A stretch of 64,000 nucleotides of DNA from UBA935 sp031556725 (GTDB taxonomy: Bacteria > Bacillota > Clostridia > Lachnospirales > Lachnospiraceae): positions 1 through 64,000 of the forward strand of contig JAVBSL010000002.1 in NCBI GenBank assembly GCA_031556725.1, written 5' to 3'. Positions 1-8,510 of the stretch are shown here, piece after piece. Under the pieces are notes generated by a model that was not told the origin of the DNA, did not search any database, and worked only from the letters and a program-made list of their open reading frames with translations. The position numbers and the translations under genes were made by a program. The first letter of the stretch is position 1. Every line of letters starts with the position of its first letter.

Positions 1-1
1 T

Positions 2-145
2 TTAGACAGCGCTTTACGTCGTTTTAAAAGAAGCTGTGCGAAAGCAGGTATTCAGCAGGAGATTCGTAAAAGAGAACATTACGAAAAACCCAGCGTAAGA
101 CGTAAGAAGAAATCTGAAGCAGCCAGAAAACGTAAATATAACTAA
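2..145 (+). CDS. rpsU: 30S ribosomal protein S21, C-terminal part (5' truncated by window)
   Basis: The open frame entering from the left edge encodes a very basic tail, with LDSALRRFKRSCAKAG followed by IRKREHYEKPS and an Arg/Lys-rich end, stopping with TAA. This is the conserved second half of bacterial S21, a small-subunit protein involved in translation initiation. About 47 codons are visible; the family is usually 58-70 residues, so only the N-terminal 10-15 residues are missing. A hairpin terminator follows ten bases after the stop, so it probably ends its own transcript. The assignment rests on the recognisable sequence. Confidence 0.9.
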   Translation, partial: LDSALRRFKRSCAKAGIQQEIRKREHYEKPSVRRKKKSEAARKRKYN

Positions 146-154
146 TAATGAATG

Positions 155-191
155 ATAGTCCTTGGTTCTCGTAATCAAGGACTATATTTTT
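155..191 (+). terminator. Intrinsic terminator after rpsU
   Basis: A perfect 10-bp stem (ATAGTCCTTG pairing with CAAGGACTAT) with an 11-nt loop is followed directly by ATTTTT. It lies just after the rpsU stop and before the next gene's ribosome binding site. Confidence 0.85.
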
Positions 192-207
192 GGTGAGGGG
201 CATCATT

Positions 208-813
208 ATGTGGACAATGGAAATATTTGGAACCGATGTATACCACTTAGTCACGGCATTTATAATCTACAGTGTACTGGGGTGGTTTGTGGAATCGGTA
301 TATATGTCAATCTGTAATCGAAAGTTTACCAACCGTGGGTTCGGGAAAGGTCCGTTTTGCCCGATTTACGGTGTGGGAGCAGTGGCCGGGTATTTGCTGC
401 TGCATCCCTTGAGTGAGCACAAATTCCTGCTTTATCTGGTAGGAGCATTATCAGCAACGATTTTTGAATATCTGGTAGCCCAGCTGATGCTTCGCCTGTT
501 TGGAGAAGTCTGGTGGGATTATCACAATAAACCGTTGAATTACAAGGGTATTATCTGTTTGGAAAGCACCATTGCCTGGGGCTTTTATGCAATGATTATC
601 ATCTTGTTTCTGCATGGCCGGGTTATTCAATTTATTGACCGCTATGATTTTCAGATTGGAGTGCGGATTTGCCGGATTGTGCTGGCATTAGTATTATTTG
701 ATTATATATGGAAGATAGTGCATCTATTTAACTTTTCCATTCAGAATATCAAGAAAATTAAAGAAAATGAAAAAATACAAAAGATTTCAGCAAGCATCAG
801 ACGTTTTTTTTAA
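208..813 (+). CDS. Putative ABC transporter type IV / CmpB-like membrane protein
   Basis: A 201-residue hydrophobic protein of the family Pfam calls putative ABC-transporter type IV (ABC_trans_CmpB). Recognisable family features are an early GWFVES motif, the stretch NRGFGKGPFCPIYG, and YHNKPLNYKGIICLE followed by WG. Four to five membrane-spanning segments are likely, with a basic cytoplasmic tail rich in Lys at the C terminus. I chose ATG 208 because GAGGGG lies 7-8 bases upstream; an in-frame TTG at 190 sits inside the preceding terminator. Substrate and role are unknown for the family; members are common in Clostridia. A terminator begins at the stop codon, so it appears monocistronic. 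Confidence 0.7.
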   Translation: MWTMEIFGTDVYHLVTAFIIYSVLGWFVESVYMSICNRKFTNRGFGKGPFCPIYGVGAVAGYLLLHPLSEHKFLLYLVGALSATIFEYLVAQLMLRLFGEVWWDYHNKPLNYKGIICLESTIAWGFYAMIIILFLHGRVIQFIDRYDFQIGVRICRIVLALVLFDYIWKIVHLFNFSIQNIKKIKENEKIQKISASIRRFF

Positions 814-836
814 AGTCCGGCTTGCTGGATTTTTTT
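812..836 (+). terminator. Probable intrinsic terminator
   Basis: The stem AAAGTCCGG/CTGGATTTT (9 bp with G-T wobbles) has a CTTG loop and runs into a T tract. It starts inside the stop codon of the preceding membrane protein gene. Confidence 0.6.
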
Positions 837-901
837 GTACTTGCATTATGAGGATGAAATCAGCATAGGTATGGTAAAAGAATACCGTTAGGGAGCATTT
901 T

Positions 902-2068
902 ATGAGTAAAATTTTTAAAACCACCATATGCTGTATGATAAGTTTATCCCTATTTTTTTCTTCGGTACTGGTTACCTATGCCGCACCGCCGGAGGTGGAG
1001 ACCCCCTCCTACATAGTAATGGAAGCAACCACCGGACAGGTGATTTGCGAAAAGGATGCCGCCGCAAGACGAAGTCCGGCCAGTATTACCAAGATTATGA
1101 CCCTGTTGATTGTTTTTGATTATATGGAAGGCGGCCGGATTAAACCTCAAAATGAGGTTATAACCAGTCCTTATGCCAAATCAATGGGCGGATCACAAGT
1201 GTTTTTAGAAGAAGGAGAAATCCAGACACTGGATACTCTGATCAAGTGCATTGCTGTGGCATCGGGAAATGATGCCAGTGTGGCAGTGGCAGAGTATATC
1301 GCCGGAAGCGAAGCGGAATTTGTAAAGTTGATGAACGAAAGAGCACAGGCCTTGGGAATGACCGACACACACTTTGAAGACTGCTGCGGTCTGACCGAAT
1401 CCGATAACCATTATACCAGTGCTAAGGATGTTGCGGTGATGTCCAGGGAATTGATTACGAAATATCCTCAAGTCCTAAATTATACCGGAATCTGGATGGA
1501 GGATATTACCCATACTACGGCCCAGGGTTCTACGCCCTTTACTTTATCCAGCACCAACAAATTGCTGAAAATGTATGAATGGACCACCGGTTTGAAAACC
1601 GGCTCCACCAGTAAAGCAAAATACTGTCTTTCGGCTACAGCCAGTCGGGATAACATTGATTTGATTGCGGTAGTGATGGCGGCACCTAACAATAAGGTGC
1701 GTTTTCAGGATGCTATGGCGTTGTTGAATTACGGTTATGGCGTCAGTGCCATGTATGAAGATAATAATACGGATTTATTAGCCCCGTTATCGGTAAAGGG
1801 TGGTGTGGAAGATGAAGCGGCAATCTGCTACGGCGGACCTTTTCATTATCTGGATATTAAGGGCAGTGATTTGAATACTGTTGAGAAAGCTATTAATTTA
1901 CCGGAGCAGTTAATAGCCCCCATTAATCGCGGTGATGCCATCGGAGAAGCAGTATATCGGCTGAATGGCGAGCGAATCGGAAGTGTGTCGATTTATGCCG
2001 ATGTAACCATTGAAAAAGCAGGATATACGGATTATGTAGGAAAAGTGTTTAAAATGCTATTAATTTGA
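902..2068 (+). CDS. D-alanyl-D-alanine carboxypeptidase (penicillin-binding protein 5 family)
   Basis: A 388-residue secreted serine peptidase that removes the terminal D-Ala from peptidoglycan pentapeptides. A signal peptide covers about residues 1-27, ending near TYAA. The three active-site motifs of the S11 family are present: SITK at 61-64, SGN at 121-123 and KTG at 232-234. A C-terminal beta-rich PBP5-type domain follows, with a hydrophobic end (VGKVFKMLLI) that could act as a membrane anchor. GGGAG lies upstream of ATG 902. A second S11 enzyme is encoded at 4541. Which one is vegetative (DacA/DacF-like) and which is sporulation-linked cannot be settled from sequence alone. Confidence 0.9.
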   Translation: MSKIFKTTICCMISLSLFFSSVLVTYAAPPEVETPSYIVMEATTGQVICEKDAAARRSPASITKIMTLLIVFDYMEGGRIKPQNEVITSPYAKSMGGSQVFLEEGEIQTLDTLIKCIAVASGNDASVAVAEYIAGSEAEFVKLMNERAQALGMTDTHFEDCCGLTESDNHYTSAKDVAVMSRELITKYPQVLNYTGIWMEDITHTTAQGSTPFTLSSTNKLLKMYEWTTGLKTGSTSKAKYCLSATASRDNIDLIAVVMAAPNNKVRFQDAMALLNYGYGVSAMYEDNNTDLLAPLSVKGGVEDEAAICYGGPFHYLDIKGSDLNTVEKAINLPEQLIAPINRGDAIGEAVYRLNGERIGSVSIYADVTIEKAGYTDYVGKVFKMLLI

Positions 2069-2151
2069 ATAATGGTTTTGAAATTGCAGATTATATGATA
2101 GAATACTAATTAGGAAATAACAGGAAATAAACCAGGGAGAAAACATAAATT

Positions 2152-3021
2152 ATGACGATTTCTTTTACGACATTGCAGGTTGTTTTGGCCGTATTAGCAA
2201 TTCTCTTGCTTTTTTTCATTGTTGTGATGATGATTGATGGTAACCGCTTTGTGATCAGAGAATATTATTATATGATTCCACAGCTGAAAAAAAGTGCAAA
2301 AGTAATATTGCTATCTGATTTGCATAATAAAACCTATGGGCAGAATAATCAAGTCTTACTGCGGGCGATTGAAAAGGTGGCACCGGATTATATTCTGGTG
2401 GCGGGAGATATGCTGACGGCCACCAAAGGTCAAAGCTTTGAACCGGCCATCGAATTGCTTAAGGCACTGTCTGAAAAGTACCCGGTATATTACGGTAACG
2501 GTAATCATGAGTACCGGCTTTCTCTTTATCCCCAGCAATATGGGACCATGTCCGAGGAGTATGAAGGTGCTGTGGCAAAGCTGACCGTGCAGCGTTTGCT
2601 GAACCAGCATGTTTTCTTACCGGAGCTGAATATTGAGATATATGGTTTAAATCTGGACCGAAGCTATTATAAAAGGATACACCGTATTAAGATGACAGGG
2701 GAATACCTGAATGAAACACTGGGAACACCGGATCCCGGCCGGGTGAATTTGCTGATTGCTCATAATCCGGAATATTTTAAGGAATATGCCGGCTGGGGTG
2801 CTGATTTAGTGGTGGCCGGTCATGTTCATGGGGGTATTATGCGGCTGCCATTTTTAGGGGGTGTGATATCTCCCAGGTTCCGGTTGTTTCCGGAGTATGA
2901 CGGCGGCTTATTTACCGAAAAAAAATCCACGATGATTCTAAGCAGGGGCCTGGGAACCCATACCCTGCCCATTCGGATATTTAATCCCGGTGAACTGGTG
3001 GTTATCCATATGAGGCACTAG
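2152..3021 (+). CDS. Membrane-anchored metallophosphoesterase (YkuE-like)
   Basis: A 289-residue calcineurin-like phosphoesterase with one N-terminal transmembrane helix (about residues 8-27). Dinuclear metal-site motifs appear in order: LSDLHN (D-x-H), AGDM, GNGNHE, LLIAHNP and the terminal GHVHGG. This is the complete GD/GNHE/GHxH set, so it should be active. The family hydrolyses phosphomonoesters or phosphodiesters; some relatives act on envelope lipids, but the substrate cannot be told here. It stands alone between the carboxypeptidase gene and scpA, with a promoter and hairpin right after it. Confidence 0.85.
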   Translation: MTISFTTLQVVLAVLAILLLFFIVVMMIDGNRFVIREYYYMIPQLKKSAKVILLSDLHNKTYGQNNQVLLRAIEKVAPDYILVAGDMLTATKGQSFEPAIELLKALSEKYPVYYGNGNHEYRLSLYPQQYGTMSEEYEGAVAKLTVQRLLNQHVFLPELNIEIYGLNLDRSYYKRIHRIKMTGEYLNETLGTPDPGRVNLLIAHNPEYFKEYAGWGADLVVAGHVHGGIMRLPFLGGVISPRFRLFPEYDGGLFTEKKSTMILSRGLGTHTLPIRIFNPGELVVIHMRH

Positions 3022-3060
3022 GTGTTGTGGTTCGGATGATAAGAAAACACAAGATAGGCA

Positions 3061-3089
3061 TTGACTCGAAAAAAATTAAATGGTAAAAT
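3061..3089 (+). promoter_or_regulatory. Sigma-A-type promoter for scpAB
   Basis: TTGACT at 3061-3066 and TAAAAT at 3084-3089 are separated by 17 bp, a near-consensus housekeeping promoter about 60 bp upstream of scpA. Confidence 0.7.
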
Positions 3090-3090
3090 G

Positions 3091-3120
3091 AAAAAGGTGC
3101 TTAGCAGTAAGTGCCTTTTT
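3091..3120 (+). terminator. Hairpin with T tract (terminator of the upstream gene or 5' hairpin of scpA mRNA)
   Basis: AAAAAGGTGCTTA pairs with TAAGTGCCTTTTT (13 bp, two wobbles, 4-nt loop). It lies directly downstream of the -10 box at 3084-3089, so the same bases could terminate the phosphoesterase transcript and form the start of the scpAB transcript. Confidence 0.6.
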
Positions 3121-3149
3121 GAAAGTGAGAAAATGAGAGGTTTTGTGAT

Positions 3150-3908
3150 ATGGCATTGAATATAAAACTTCAGGTGTTTGAAGGGCCGCTGGATCTTTTG
3201 CTGCATCTGATCGATAAAAATAAAGTAGATATTTATGATATCCCTATCGTGGCGATTACCGAACAGTATCTGCAATATATTAAACTCATGGAAACCGAAG
3301 ATATGAATATCATGAGCGAATTCCTGGTGATGGCGGCCACTCTTCTGGATATCAAATGCCGGATGCTGTTGCCCAAAGAAATCAACGAAGAGGGCGAAGA
3401 GGAAGATCCCAGAGCGGAACTGGTTCAGAAATTGCTGGAATATAAGATGTATAAATATATGTCCATGGAGCTGCGGGACCGGCAGGTAGATGCACAGCGA
3501 AATCTCTTTAAAGTCACGACTCTCCCCAAAGAAGTCATGGATTATCGGGAGCCCATCGATTATGAACAACTGGTGGGGGATTCCACCCTGCAGCAGCTTC
3601 ATGAGTTGTTTAAAACCATGATCAAACGGCAGGAAGACAAGATTGACCCGATCAGAAGTACCTTTGGCAAGGTAGAAAAAGATGAAGTGGACATGGATCT
3701 TAAAATGGCCTATGTGGAAGAATTTATTCGGGAAAATAAAAGATTTAAATTTATGGAACTGCTGGAACAGCAAAACAGTAAAATGGAAATCATAGTTACC
3801 TTTTTGGTAATTCTGGAATTAATGAAAGTAGGAAAAATATTGATCGTACAGGAAGATATTTGCGATGATATCTATATCCTTGCCAATGAGGTCTGTGCGG
3901 CAAGCTAA
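3150..3908 (+). CDS. scpA: Segregation and condensation protein A
   Basis: A 252-residue kleisin subunit of the bacterial SMC condensin complex, which bridges the SMC heads and compacts and segregates the chromosome. The N terminus carries the family hallmark FEGPLDLLLHLI (about residues 10-21), followed by DIYDIPI and a conserved helix with EFLVMAATLLDIK. The middle is acidic (EEGEEEDPRAE). The C-terminal winged-helix region contains VTFLVILELMKVGKI. It is followed after a 13-nt gap by scpB, the usual partner. Length matches the family (about 240-260). Confidence 0.95.
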   Translation: MALNIKLQVFEGPLDLLLHLIDKNKVDIYDIPIVAITEQYLQYIKLMETEDMNIMSEFLVMAATLLDIKCRMLLPKEINEEGEEEDPRAELVQKLLEYKMYKYMSMELRDRQVDAQRNLFKVTTLPKEVMDYREPIDYEQLVGDSTLQQLHELFKTMIKRQEDKIDPIRSTFGKVEKDEVDMDLKMAYVEEFIRENKRFKFMELLEQQNSKMEIIVTFLVILELMKVGKILIVQEDICDDIYILANEVCAAS

Positions 3909-3921
3909 CGGAGGATATAAA

Positions 3922-4491
3922 GTGGAACGGAATGAAGCAAAGGCAGTACTGGAGGCAGTATTGTTTACCATGGGAGAATCGGTGGAAATAGACCGGCTTG
4001 CTTCCGTCATAGAAGAAGACAGCCAGGTAACAAAAGAAATTCTGATGGAAATGAAAGCCGGATACGAAGGTGATGACAGAGGAATTACCTTGATGGAACT
4101 GGAAGACTCCGTTCAAATGTGCACCAAAGGCAGCATGTATGAATATTTGGTTAAGATTGCCAAGACCCCCCGAAAATACGTACTTACCGAGACTTTATTG
4201 GAAACCTTGTCGATTATCGCCTATAAACAGCCAATCACTCGCCTGGAAATTGAGAAAATCAGAGGTGTAAGCTGTGACCATGCAGTGAACCGTCTGGTAG
4301 AATTCGGCTTGATCAATGAAGTGGGCCGAAAGGACGCACCCGGCCGACCGCTGCTGTTTGGAACCACTGAAGAATTCCTCCGGAGCTTTGGCGTGAAATC
4401 CCTGGAAGAACTGCCGGAAATGAATCCGGTTCAAGTGGAAGAATTTAAAATACAGGCAGAGCAGGAGATTCAATTACAGTTGAATATTTAA
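3922..4491 (+). CDS. scpB: Segregation and condensation protein B
   Basis: A 189-residue ScpB, a dimeric tandem winged-helix protein that binds ScpA in the Smc-ScpAB condensin. Seen motifs are the N-terminal EAVLFTMGE and the central YVLTETLLETLSIIAYKQP, which is diagnostic of ScpB, followed by VGRKDAPGRPLLFGTT. Start: GTG 3922 has GGAGG 6-7 bases upstream. An in-frame ATG at 3865 lies inside scpA and lacks a ribosome binding site, so GTG is preferred. It forms an operon with scpA. Confidence 0.95.
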   Translation: MERNEAKAVLEAVLFTMGESVEIDRLASVIEEDSQVTKEILMEMKAGYEGDDRGITLMELEDSVQMCTKGSMYEYLVKIAKTPRKYVLTETLLETLSIIAYKQPITRLEIEKIRGVSCDHAVNRLVEFGLINEVGRKDAPGRPLLFGTTEEFLRSFGVKSLEELPEMNPVQVEEFKIQAEQEIQLQLNI

Positions 4492-4540
4492 GTACATAAA
4501 GCAGGAAAACGGGACATATATATTAAGAAATAAAAATGAA

Positions 4541-5761
4541 ATGGTAATATATATGAGGAAGTTACAGATTGCATTGCTTGCAGCCATATGCATGATTTTC
4601 GGTCAGATCAATATGCCGGTTCAAGCTGAAGAAAATAGTACAAACATAGATTTATACGCCCGTGCGGCGGTCCTGATGGATGCTCGCACCGGGCGTGTTT
4701 TATTTGACAAGAACGGAACGGAAAGACTGCCTATGGCAAGCACCACTAAAATAATGACGTGTATACTGGCCTTGGAAAACGGTGATTTAAATGACTATGT
4801 GGAAGCTTCCGTTTATGCCGCATCAATGCCTAAAGTAAGGCTGTCCATGCGGCCGGGGGAGTCCTATCGGCTGGAAGACTTATTGTATTCCCTGATGTTG
4901 GAGTCCCATAACGATTCGGCAGTGGCCATAGCGGAGCATATCGCCGGAAGCGTGGAAGATTTTGCGGTGATGATGAATCAAAAAGCTCTGGATATCGGCT
5001 GCTTTGACACTTGCTTTATTACTCCTAACGGACTGGATGCGGTCAGCACTGACGGAACGGTACATTCTACCACGGCACGGGATCTGGCACAGATTATGTC
5101 TTATTGTATCAACGGGTCACCGGAAAAAGAAAAATTTTTACAGATAACCGGAACCTCATCTTATCAGTTTACCGATGAAAAAGGGAAAAGAAACTTTTCG
5201 CTTAGTAATCACAATGCCTTTTTAAATATGATGGAGGGGGCCTTGTCGGGGAAAACGGGATTTACATCAAAAGCCGGATACTGTTATGTGGGCTCTCTCA
5301 AAAGGGATGACCGGGTGTATGTGGTGGCGCTGCTTGCCTGCGGCTGGCCTAACCACAAAAGCTATAAATGGGCGGATACCAGAGAACTGATGGATTATGG
5401 CGTGGAAAACTATTTTTACCGGGATGTTTTTATGCTGCCCGAGCTTAATAAGATGGAAGTGACCTCCGGTATACCGGCAAGCGGCCGGCCCTATGATCCG
5501 GCATATATTAATATCAGTGCCGATACCGGTGGAGAAAGCGAAGAACCGTGGCTGCTTAGAACTGACGAAGAGATCGAAACCAGAGTAGATTTAAAAGAGT
5601 ATGTGGAGGCACCGGTAGCTGCCGGCGACCAAGTGGGGACAATCGTTTATTCGTTAAACGGTGAGGTGCTGAAGGAATATTCGGTAGTTGCGGATAACAC
5701 GGTAGAAAGAACAAGTTTTGGGTGGATTTTTAGCTATTTATGTCGATTATTTTATCTTTGA
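4541..5761 (+). CDS. D-alanyl-D-alanine carboxypeptidase (DacB-like, S11 family)
   Basis: A 406-residue exported penicillin-binding protein. A signal peptide covers about residues 1-29 (cleavage after VQA). Active-site motifs are STTK at 67-70, SHN at 122-124 and KTG at 238-240, followed by a PBP5-like C-terminal domain and an aromatic hydrophobic tail. Position just downstream of scpAB resembles Bacillus, where dacB, the spore-cortex carboxypeptidase, lies near scpAB; this suggests, but does not prove, a sporulation role. Start choice is weak: ATG 4541 and ATG 4553 are both possible and neither has a clear Shine-Dalgarno sequence. Confidence 0.85.
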   Translation: MVIYMRKLQIALLAAICMIFGQINMPVQAEENSTNIDLYARAAVLMDARTGRVLFDKNGTERLPMASTTKIMTCILALENGDLNDYVEASVYAASMPKVRLSMRPGESYRLEDLLYSLMLESHNDSAVAIAEHIAGSVEDFAVMMNQKALDIGCFDTCFITPNGLDAVSTDGTVHSTTARDLAQIMSYCINGSPEKEKFLQITGTSSYQFTDEKGKRNFSLSNHNAFLNMMEGALSGKTGFTSKAGYCYVGSLKRDDRVYVVALLACGWPNHKSYKWADTRELMDYGVENYFYRDVFMLPELNKMEVTSGIPASGRPYDPAYINISADTGGESEEPWLLRTDEEIETRVDLKEYVEAPVAAGDQVGTIVYSLNGEVLKEYSVVADNTVERTSFGWIFSYLCRLFYL

Positions 5762-5772
5762 AAACGTTTATA
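5759..5772 (+). promoter_or_regulatory. Candidate cre (CcpA) site upstream of decarboxylase operon
   Basis: TGAAAACGTTTATA matches the catabolite-responsive consensus TGWAANCGNTNWCA at all but one fixed position (T for C at position 13). It overlaps the stop codon of the preceding gene and lies upstream of a TATACT -10-like box at 5825-5830. No good -35 box is visible. The assignment is inferred from consensus only. Confidence 0.35.
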
Positions 5773-5892
5773 AAATATTTATAAAGTTTTAAAATTTATT
5801 CTAGGATATTTCCATTTTTTATGGTATACTACTACAGATGCTTATTTTTATAAAGTTATTATTTATTTAATATAAAATGGAGGGCTGAAAGA

Positions 5893-7323
5893 ATGAGTAC
5901 TACTTCACAGGCGAGTCAAAGAATTAACGCTTTGCTCGATGAAAACAGTTTCGTTGAGGTCGGTGCACTTGTAACAGCAAGAGCTACCGATTTTAATTTG
6001 AAACAAACCCAGACTCCGTCAGACGGTGTTGTTACCGGCTATGGAGCAATCAACGGCAATCTGGTATATGTTTACAGTCAGGATGCTTCCGTATTAAACG
6101 GAACAATCGGCGAAATGCATGCTAAGAAGATTGTCAGACTTTATGACCTGGCATTGAAAACCGGTGCGCCGGTTATCGGCTTGATCGATTCAGCAGGTCT
6201 TAGATTACAGGAAGCTACGGATGCTTTGAATGGTTTCGGTGAGATTTATCTGAAACAAACCTTAAGTTCCGGTGTCATTCCTCAGATTACCGCAATCTTC
6301 GGAAACTGTGGCGGCGGATTGGCAATTATTCCGACCTTAACAGATTTCACTTTTATGGAAGGAACAAAAGCAAAATTATTTGTTAATTCACCTAACGCAT
6401 TAGAAGGTAATGTAATTAGCAAATGTGATACCTCTGCTGCTGATTTCCAGGCTAAAGAAGCAGGCAGCGTTGATGTGGTTGCAGATGAAGCATCCATCAT
6501 GGCTGAGATCAGACAGCTGGTTTCCATGCTTCCGGCTAATAACGAAGATGATATGTCTTATTGCGAATGCACGGATGATTTGAACCGGGCATGTGCAGAG
6601 ATTGCCAATTGCGTTGGCGATACGGCACTTGCACTTGCACAGATCGCAGACGACGGTGTTTTCTTTGAGACCAAGAGAGCATATGCCAAAGAAATGGTTA
6701 CCGGTTTTATTAAATTAAACGGTATGACTGTTGGCGCGGTTGCTAACCGTACCGAAGTTTACAATGAAAAGGGCGAAGTTACCGATAAGTTTGAAGCTGC
6801 TCTTTCGGTAAAGGGCAGTATGAAAGCAGCAGATTTCATTAATTTCTGTGATGCTTTTGAAATTCCGGTATTATCTTTGACAAATGTGGCCGGTTACGCC
6901 GCATGTGCCTGTTCCGAAAAGAAGATTGCCAAAGCAGTAGGAAAGCTTACATATGCTTTCGCTAATGCTTCAGTACCGAAAGTAAATGTAGTGATCGGCA
7001 AAGCTTACGGAAGTGCTTATGTTGCTATGAACTCCAAAGCAATCGGCGCAGATATTACCATGGCCTGGCCTACCGCTGAGATTGGTATGATGGATGCCAA
7101 ACTGGCTGCTAAGATCCTTTGTGACGGACAAGGTTCGGATGCTATCGATGCTTGTGCAAAAGAGTATGCAGACTTGCAGAACAATGTGGAAAGTGCAGCA
7201 AAGAGAGGCTATGTGGATCAAATTGTAGAACCGGTTGATACCAGAAAATATGTAATCGGTGCTTTTGAAATGCTGTTCACAAAACGGGAAGACCGTCCGG
7301 CCAAAAAACACGGCACTGTTTAG
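5893..7323 (+). CDS. Acyl-CoA carboxyltransferase subunit (MmdA / transcarboxylase 12S-like)
   Basis: A 476-residue carboxyltransferase of the crotonase-fold family found in methylmalonyl-CoA, glutaconyl-CoA and propionyl-CoA carboxylases/decarboxylases. The N-terminal half has GVVTGYGAINGNLVYVYSQD, IGLIDSAG and FGNCGGGLAI, the oxyanion-hole region. The C-terminal half has SLTNVAGYA, GKAYGSAYVAMNS and AWPTAEIGMMDA. It is somewhat shorter than typical MmdA (about 510). It heads an operon with a gamma-like lipoprotein, a biotin carrier, a Na+-pump beta subunit and a pyruvate/oxaloacetate carboxyltransferase. Acyl-CoA substrate (malonyl-, methylmalonyl- or glutaconyl-CoA) cannot be read from sequence. 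GGAGGG lies before ATG 5893. Confidence 0.85.
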   Translation: MSTTSQASQRINALLDENSFVEVGALVTARATDFNLKQTQTPSDGVVTGYGAINGNLVYVYSQDASVLNGTIGEMHAKKIVRLYDLALKTGAPVIGLIDSAGLRLQEATDALNGFGEIYLKQTLSSGVIPQITAIFGNCGGGLAIIPTLTDFTFMEGTKAKLFVNSPNALEGNVISKCDTSAADFQAKEAGSVDVVADEASIMAEIRQLVSMLPANNEDDMSYCECTDDLNRACAEIANCVGDTALALAQIADDGVFFETKRAYAKEMVTGFIKLNGMTVGAVANRTEVYNEKGEVTDKFEAALSVKGSMKAADFINFCDAFEIPVLSLTNVAGYAACACSEKKIAKAVGKLTYAFANASVPKVNVVIGKAYGSAYVAMNSKAIGADITMAWPTAEIGMMDAKLAAKILCDGQGSDAIDACAKEYADLQNNVESAAKRGYVDQIVEPVDTRKYVIGAFEMLFTKREDRPAKKHGTV

Positions 7324-7340
7324 AAAGGAAGATACTTAAT

Positions 7341-8072
7341 ATGAAAAAATGGTTACTAGTATTAGGTATAGCTACCTGTCTTTTAGGTTTGACCGCCTGT
7401 GGTGCTAAGGAAGAAGCGTCAAAGTTTGTGACGGAAGCGGAAGCCTTAGCTTTTGGCGATAGTATGGTTGAATATCTTAATTTATTGGTTTCACAGGATA
7501 TAACCGGACAATTTGAAGAAGGCTCCTGGGAAGTAGCAGCAGCTGAGAGTTGGTCAAATGGCTTGAAAGAAATGGGTAGTTATAAAGGAATTGCCGACCG
7601 TTCGGCTGATATAAGAGAGAATGAAGTAACAGTCAGAGTTACGGTAATGGGCGAAACCCATGATGCGGTAGTAGAAATTATCGTTAATAAAGAAGAAGGT
7701 ATGAAGTCGGTTACCACAAACATAAAATACAGTTTTGGTGAGTTGATGACGAAAGCATCTTTGAATACCATTCTCGGTATGGGAACAACTTTTACCATTC
7801 TGATTTTAATTTCCTTGATTATTTCCTGCTTTACTCTGATCCCTAAGATTCAGGCAGGGTTCGGTAAGAAAACAAATCAGGAAGAAATAAAAAGCAGTGC
7901 GGTTGATAATACCATCGCACAGATTATTGAAAAAGAAGAACTGGCTGATGACAGCGAACTGGTAGCAGTAATTGCGGCGGCGATAGCAGCCAGCCAGGGT
8001 GCATCATCTACCGATGGTTTTAGAGTCAGAAGTATCAGAAGAGCAAATTCAAGTAAATGGAAACAGGCATAG
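7341..8072 (+). CDS. Lipoprotein-type OadG family gamma subunit
   Basis: A 243-residue protein with a lipoprotein signal peptide ending in the lipobox LTAC (Cys20) and a soluble extracellular domain of about 110 residues. One transmembrane helix (about 148-168, ILILISLIISCFTLIP) follows, then a cytoplasmic tail with the OadG-like sequence DDSELVAVIAAAIAAS near the end. Gamma subunits assemble decarboxylase complexes at the membrane. The position between the carboxyltransferase and the biotin carrier supports that role. Normal OadG proteins are about 80-130 residues without a lipobox, so the N-terminal extracellular module is unusual. Its function is unknown. Confidence 0.7.
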   Translation: MKKWLLVLGIATCLLGLTACGAKEEASKFVTEAEALAFGDSMVEYLNLLVSQDITGQFEEGSWEVAAAESWSNGLKEMGSYKGIADRSADIRENEVTVRVTVMGETHDAVVEIIVNKEEGMKSVTTNIKYSFGELMTKASLNTILGMGTTFTILILISLIISCFTLIPKIQAGFGKKTNQEEIKSSAVDNTIAQIIEKEELADDSELVAVIAAAIAASQGASSTDGFRVRSIRRANSSKWKQA

Positions 8073-8084
8073 GAGGATATAGAA

Positions 8085-8468
8085 ATGAAGAATTATACCA
8101 TTACCGTAAACGGAAATGTATATGATGTAGTAGTAGAGGAAGGTGCATCCACAGGAGCAGCTCCCGCAGCAGCACCGGCAGCCCCCAAGGCAGCACCGGC
8201 AGCACCGAAAGCAGCTCCCGCACCGGCAGCACCGAAAGCAAGCGGCGCAGCAGGCAGCGTGAAGATCGAAGCCGGCGCAGCAGGAAAGATTTTTAAGATT
8301 GAAGCCAGTGTTGGACAGGCTGTAAAAGCCGGAGATACGGTTGTTATCTTAGAAGCCATGAAAATGGAAATTCCCGTTGTTGCACCTCAGGATGGAACAG
8401 TAGCAAGTATCAATGTAACCGTAGGTGACCCTGTTGAAGCAGGTGCATTGCTGGCAACATTGAACTAA
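8085..8468 (+). CDS. Biotin carboxyl carrier protein of the decarboxylase
   Basis: A 127-residue biotinyl carrier. The N terminus (MKNYTITVNGNVYDVVVEE) is the usual docking segment. A flexible Ala/Pro-rich linker follows at about 21-57, then the biotinyl domain with the attachment motif EAMKME, Lys93 being the expected biotinylated residue, and a closing GDPVEAGALLATLN. It should shuttle CO2 between the two carboxyltransferases of this operon and the membrane pump. AGGAGG lies upstream of ATG 8085. The repeats in the linker (APAAPKAAPA-type) are low-complexity. Confidence 0.95.
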   Translation: MKNYTITVNGNVYDVVVEEGASTGAAPAAAPAAPKAAPAAPKAAPAPAAPKASGAAGSVKIEAGAAGKIFKIEASVGQAVKAGDTVVILEAMKMEIPVVAPQDGTVASINVTVGDPVEAGALLATLN

Positions 8469-8510
8469 AACTGGCATTTTGAGACAAATAACAACAGGAG
8501 GTAAAAACGA

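Noticed and set aside
3018..3773. 251-codon minus-strand frame opposite scpA
   Set aside because: It is a shadow of scpA with Phe/His/Ile-rich meaningless sequence.
8146..8255. Tandem repeat in the biotin carrier gene as a mobile or CRISPR-like repeat
   Set aside because: It encodes the usual Ala/Pro linker and is explained by protein function.
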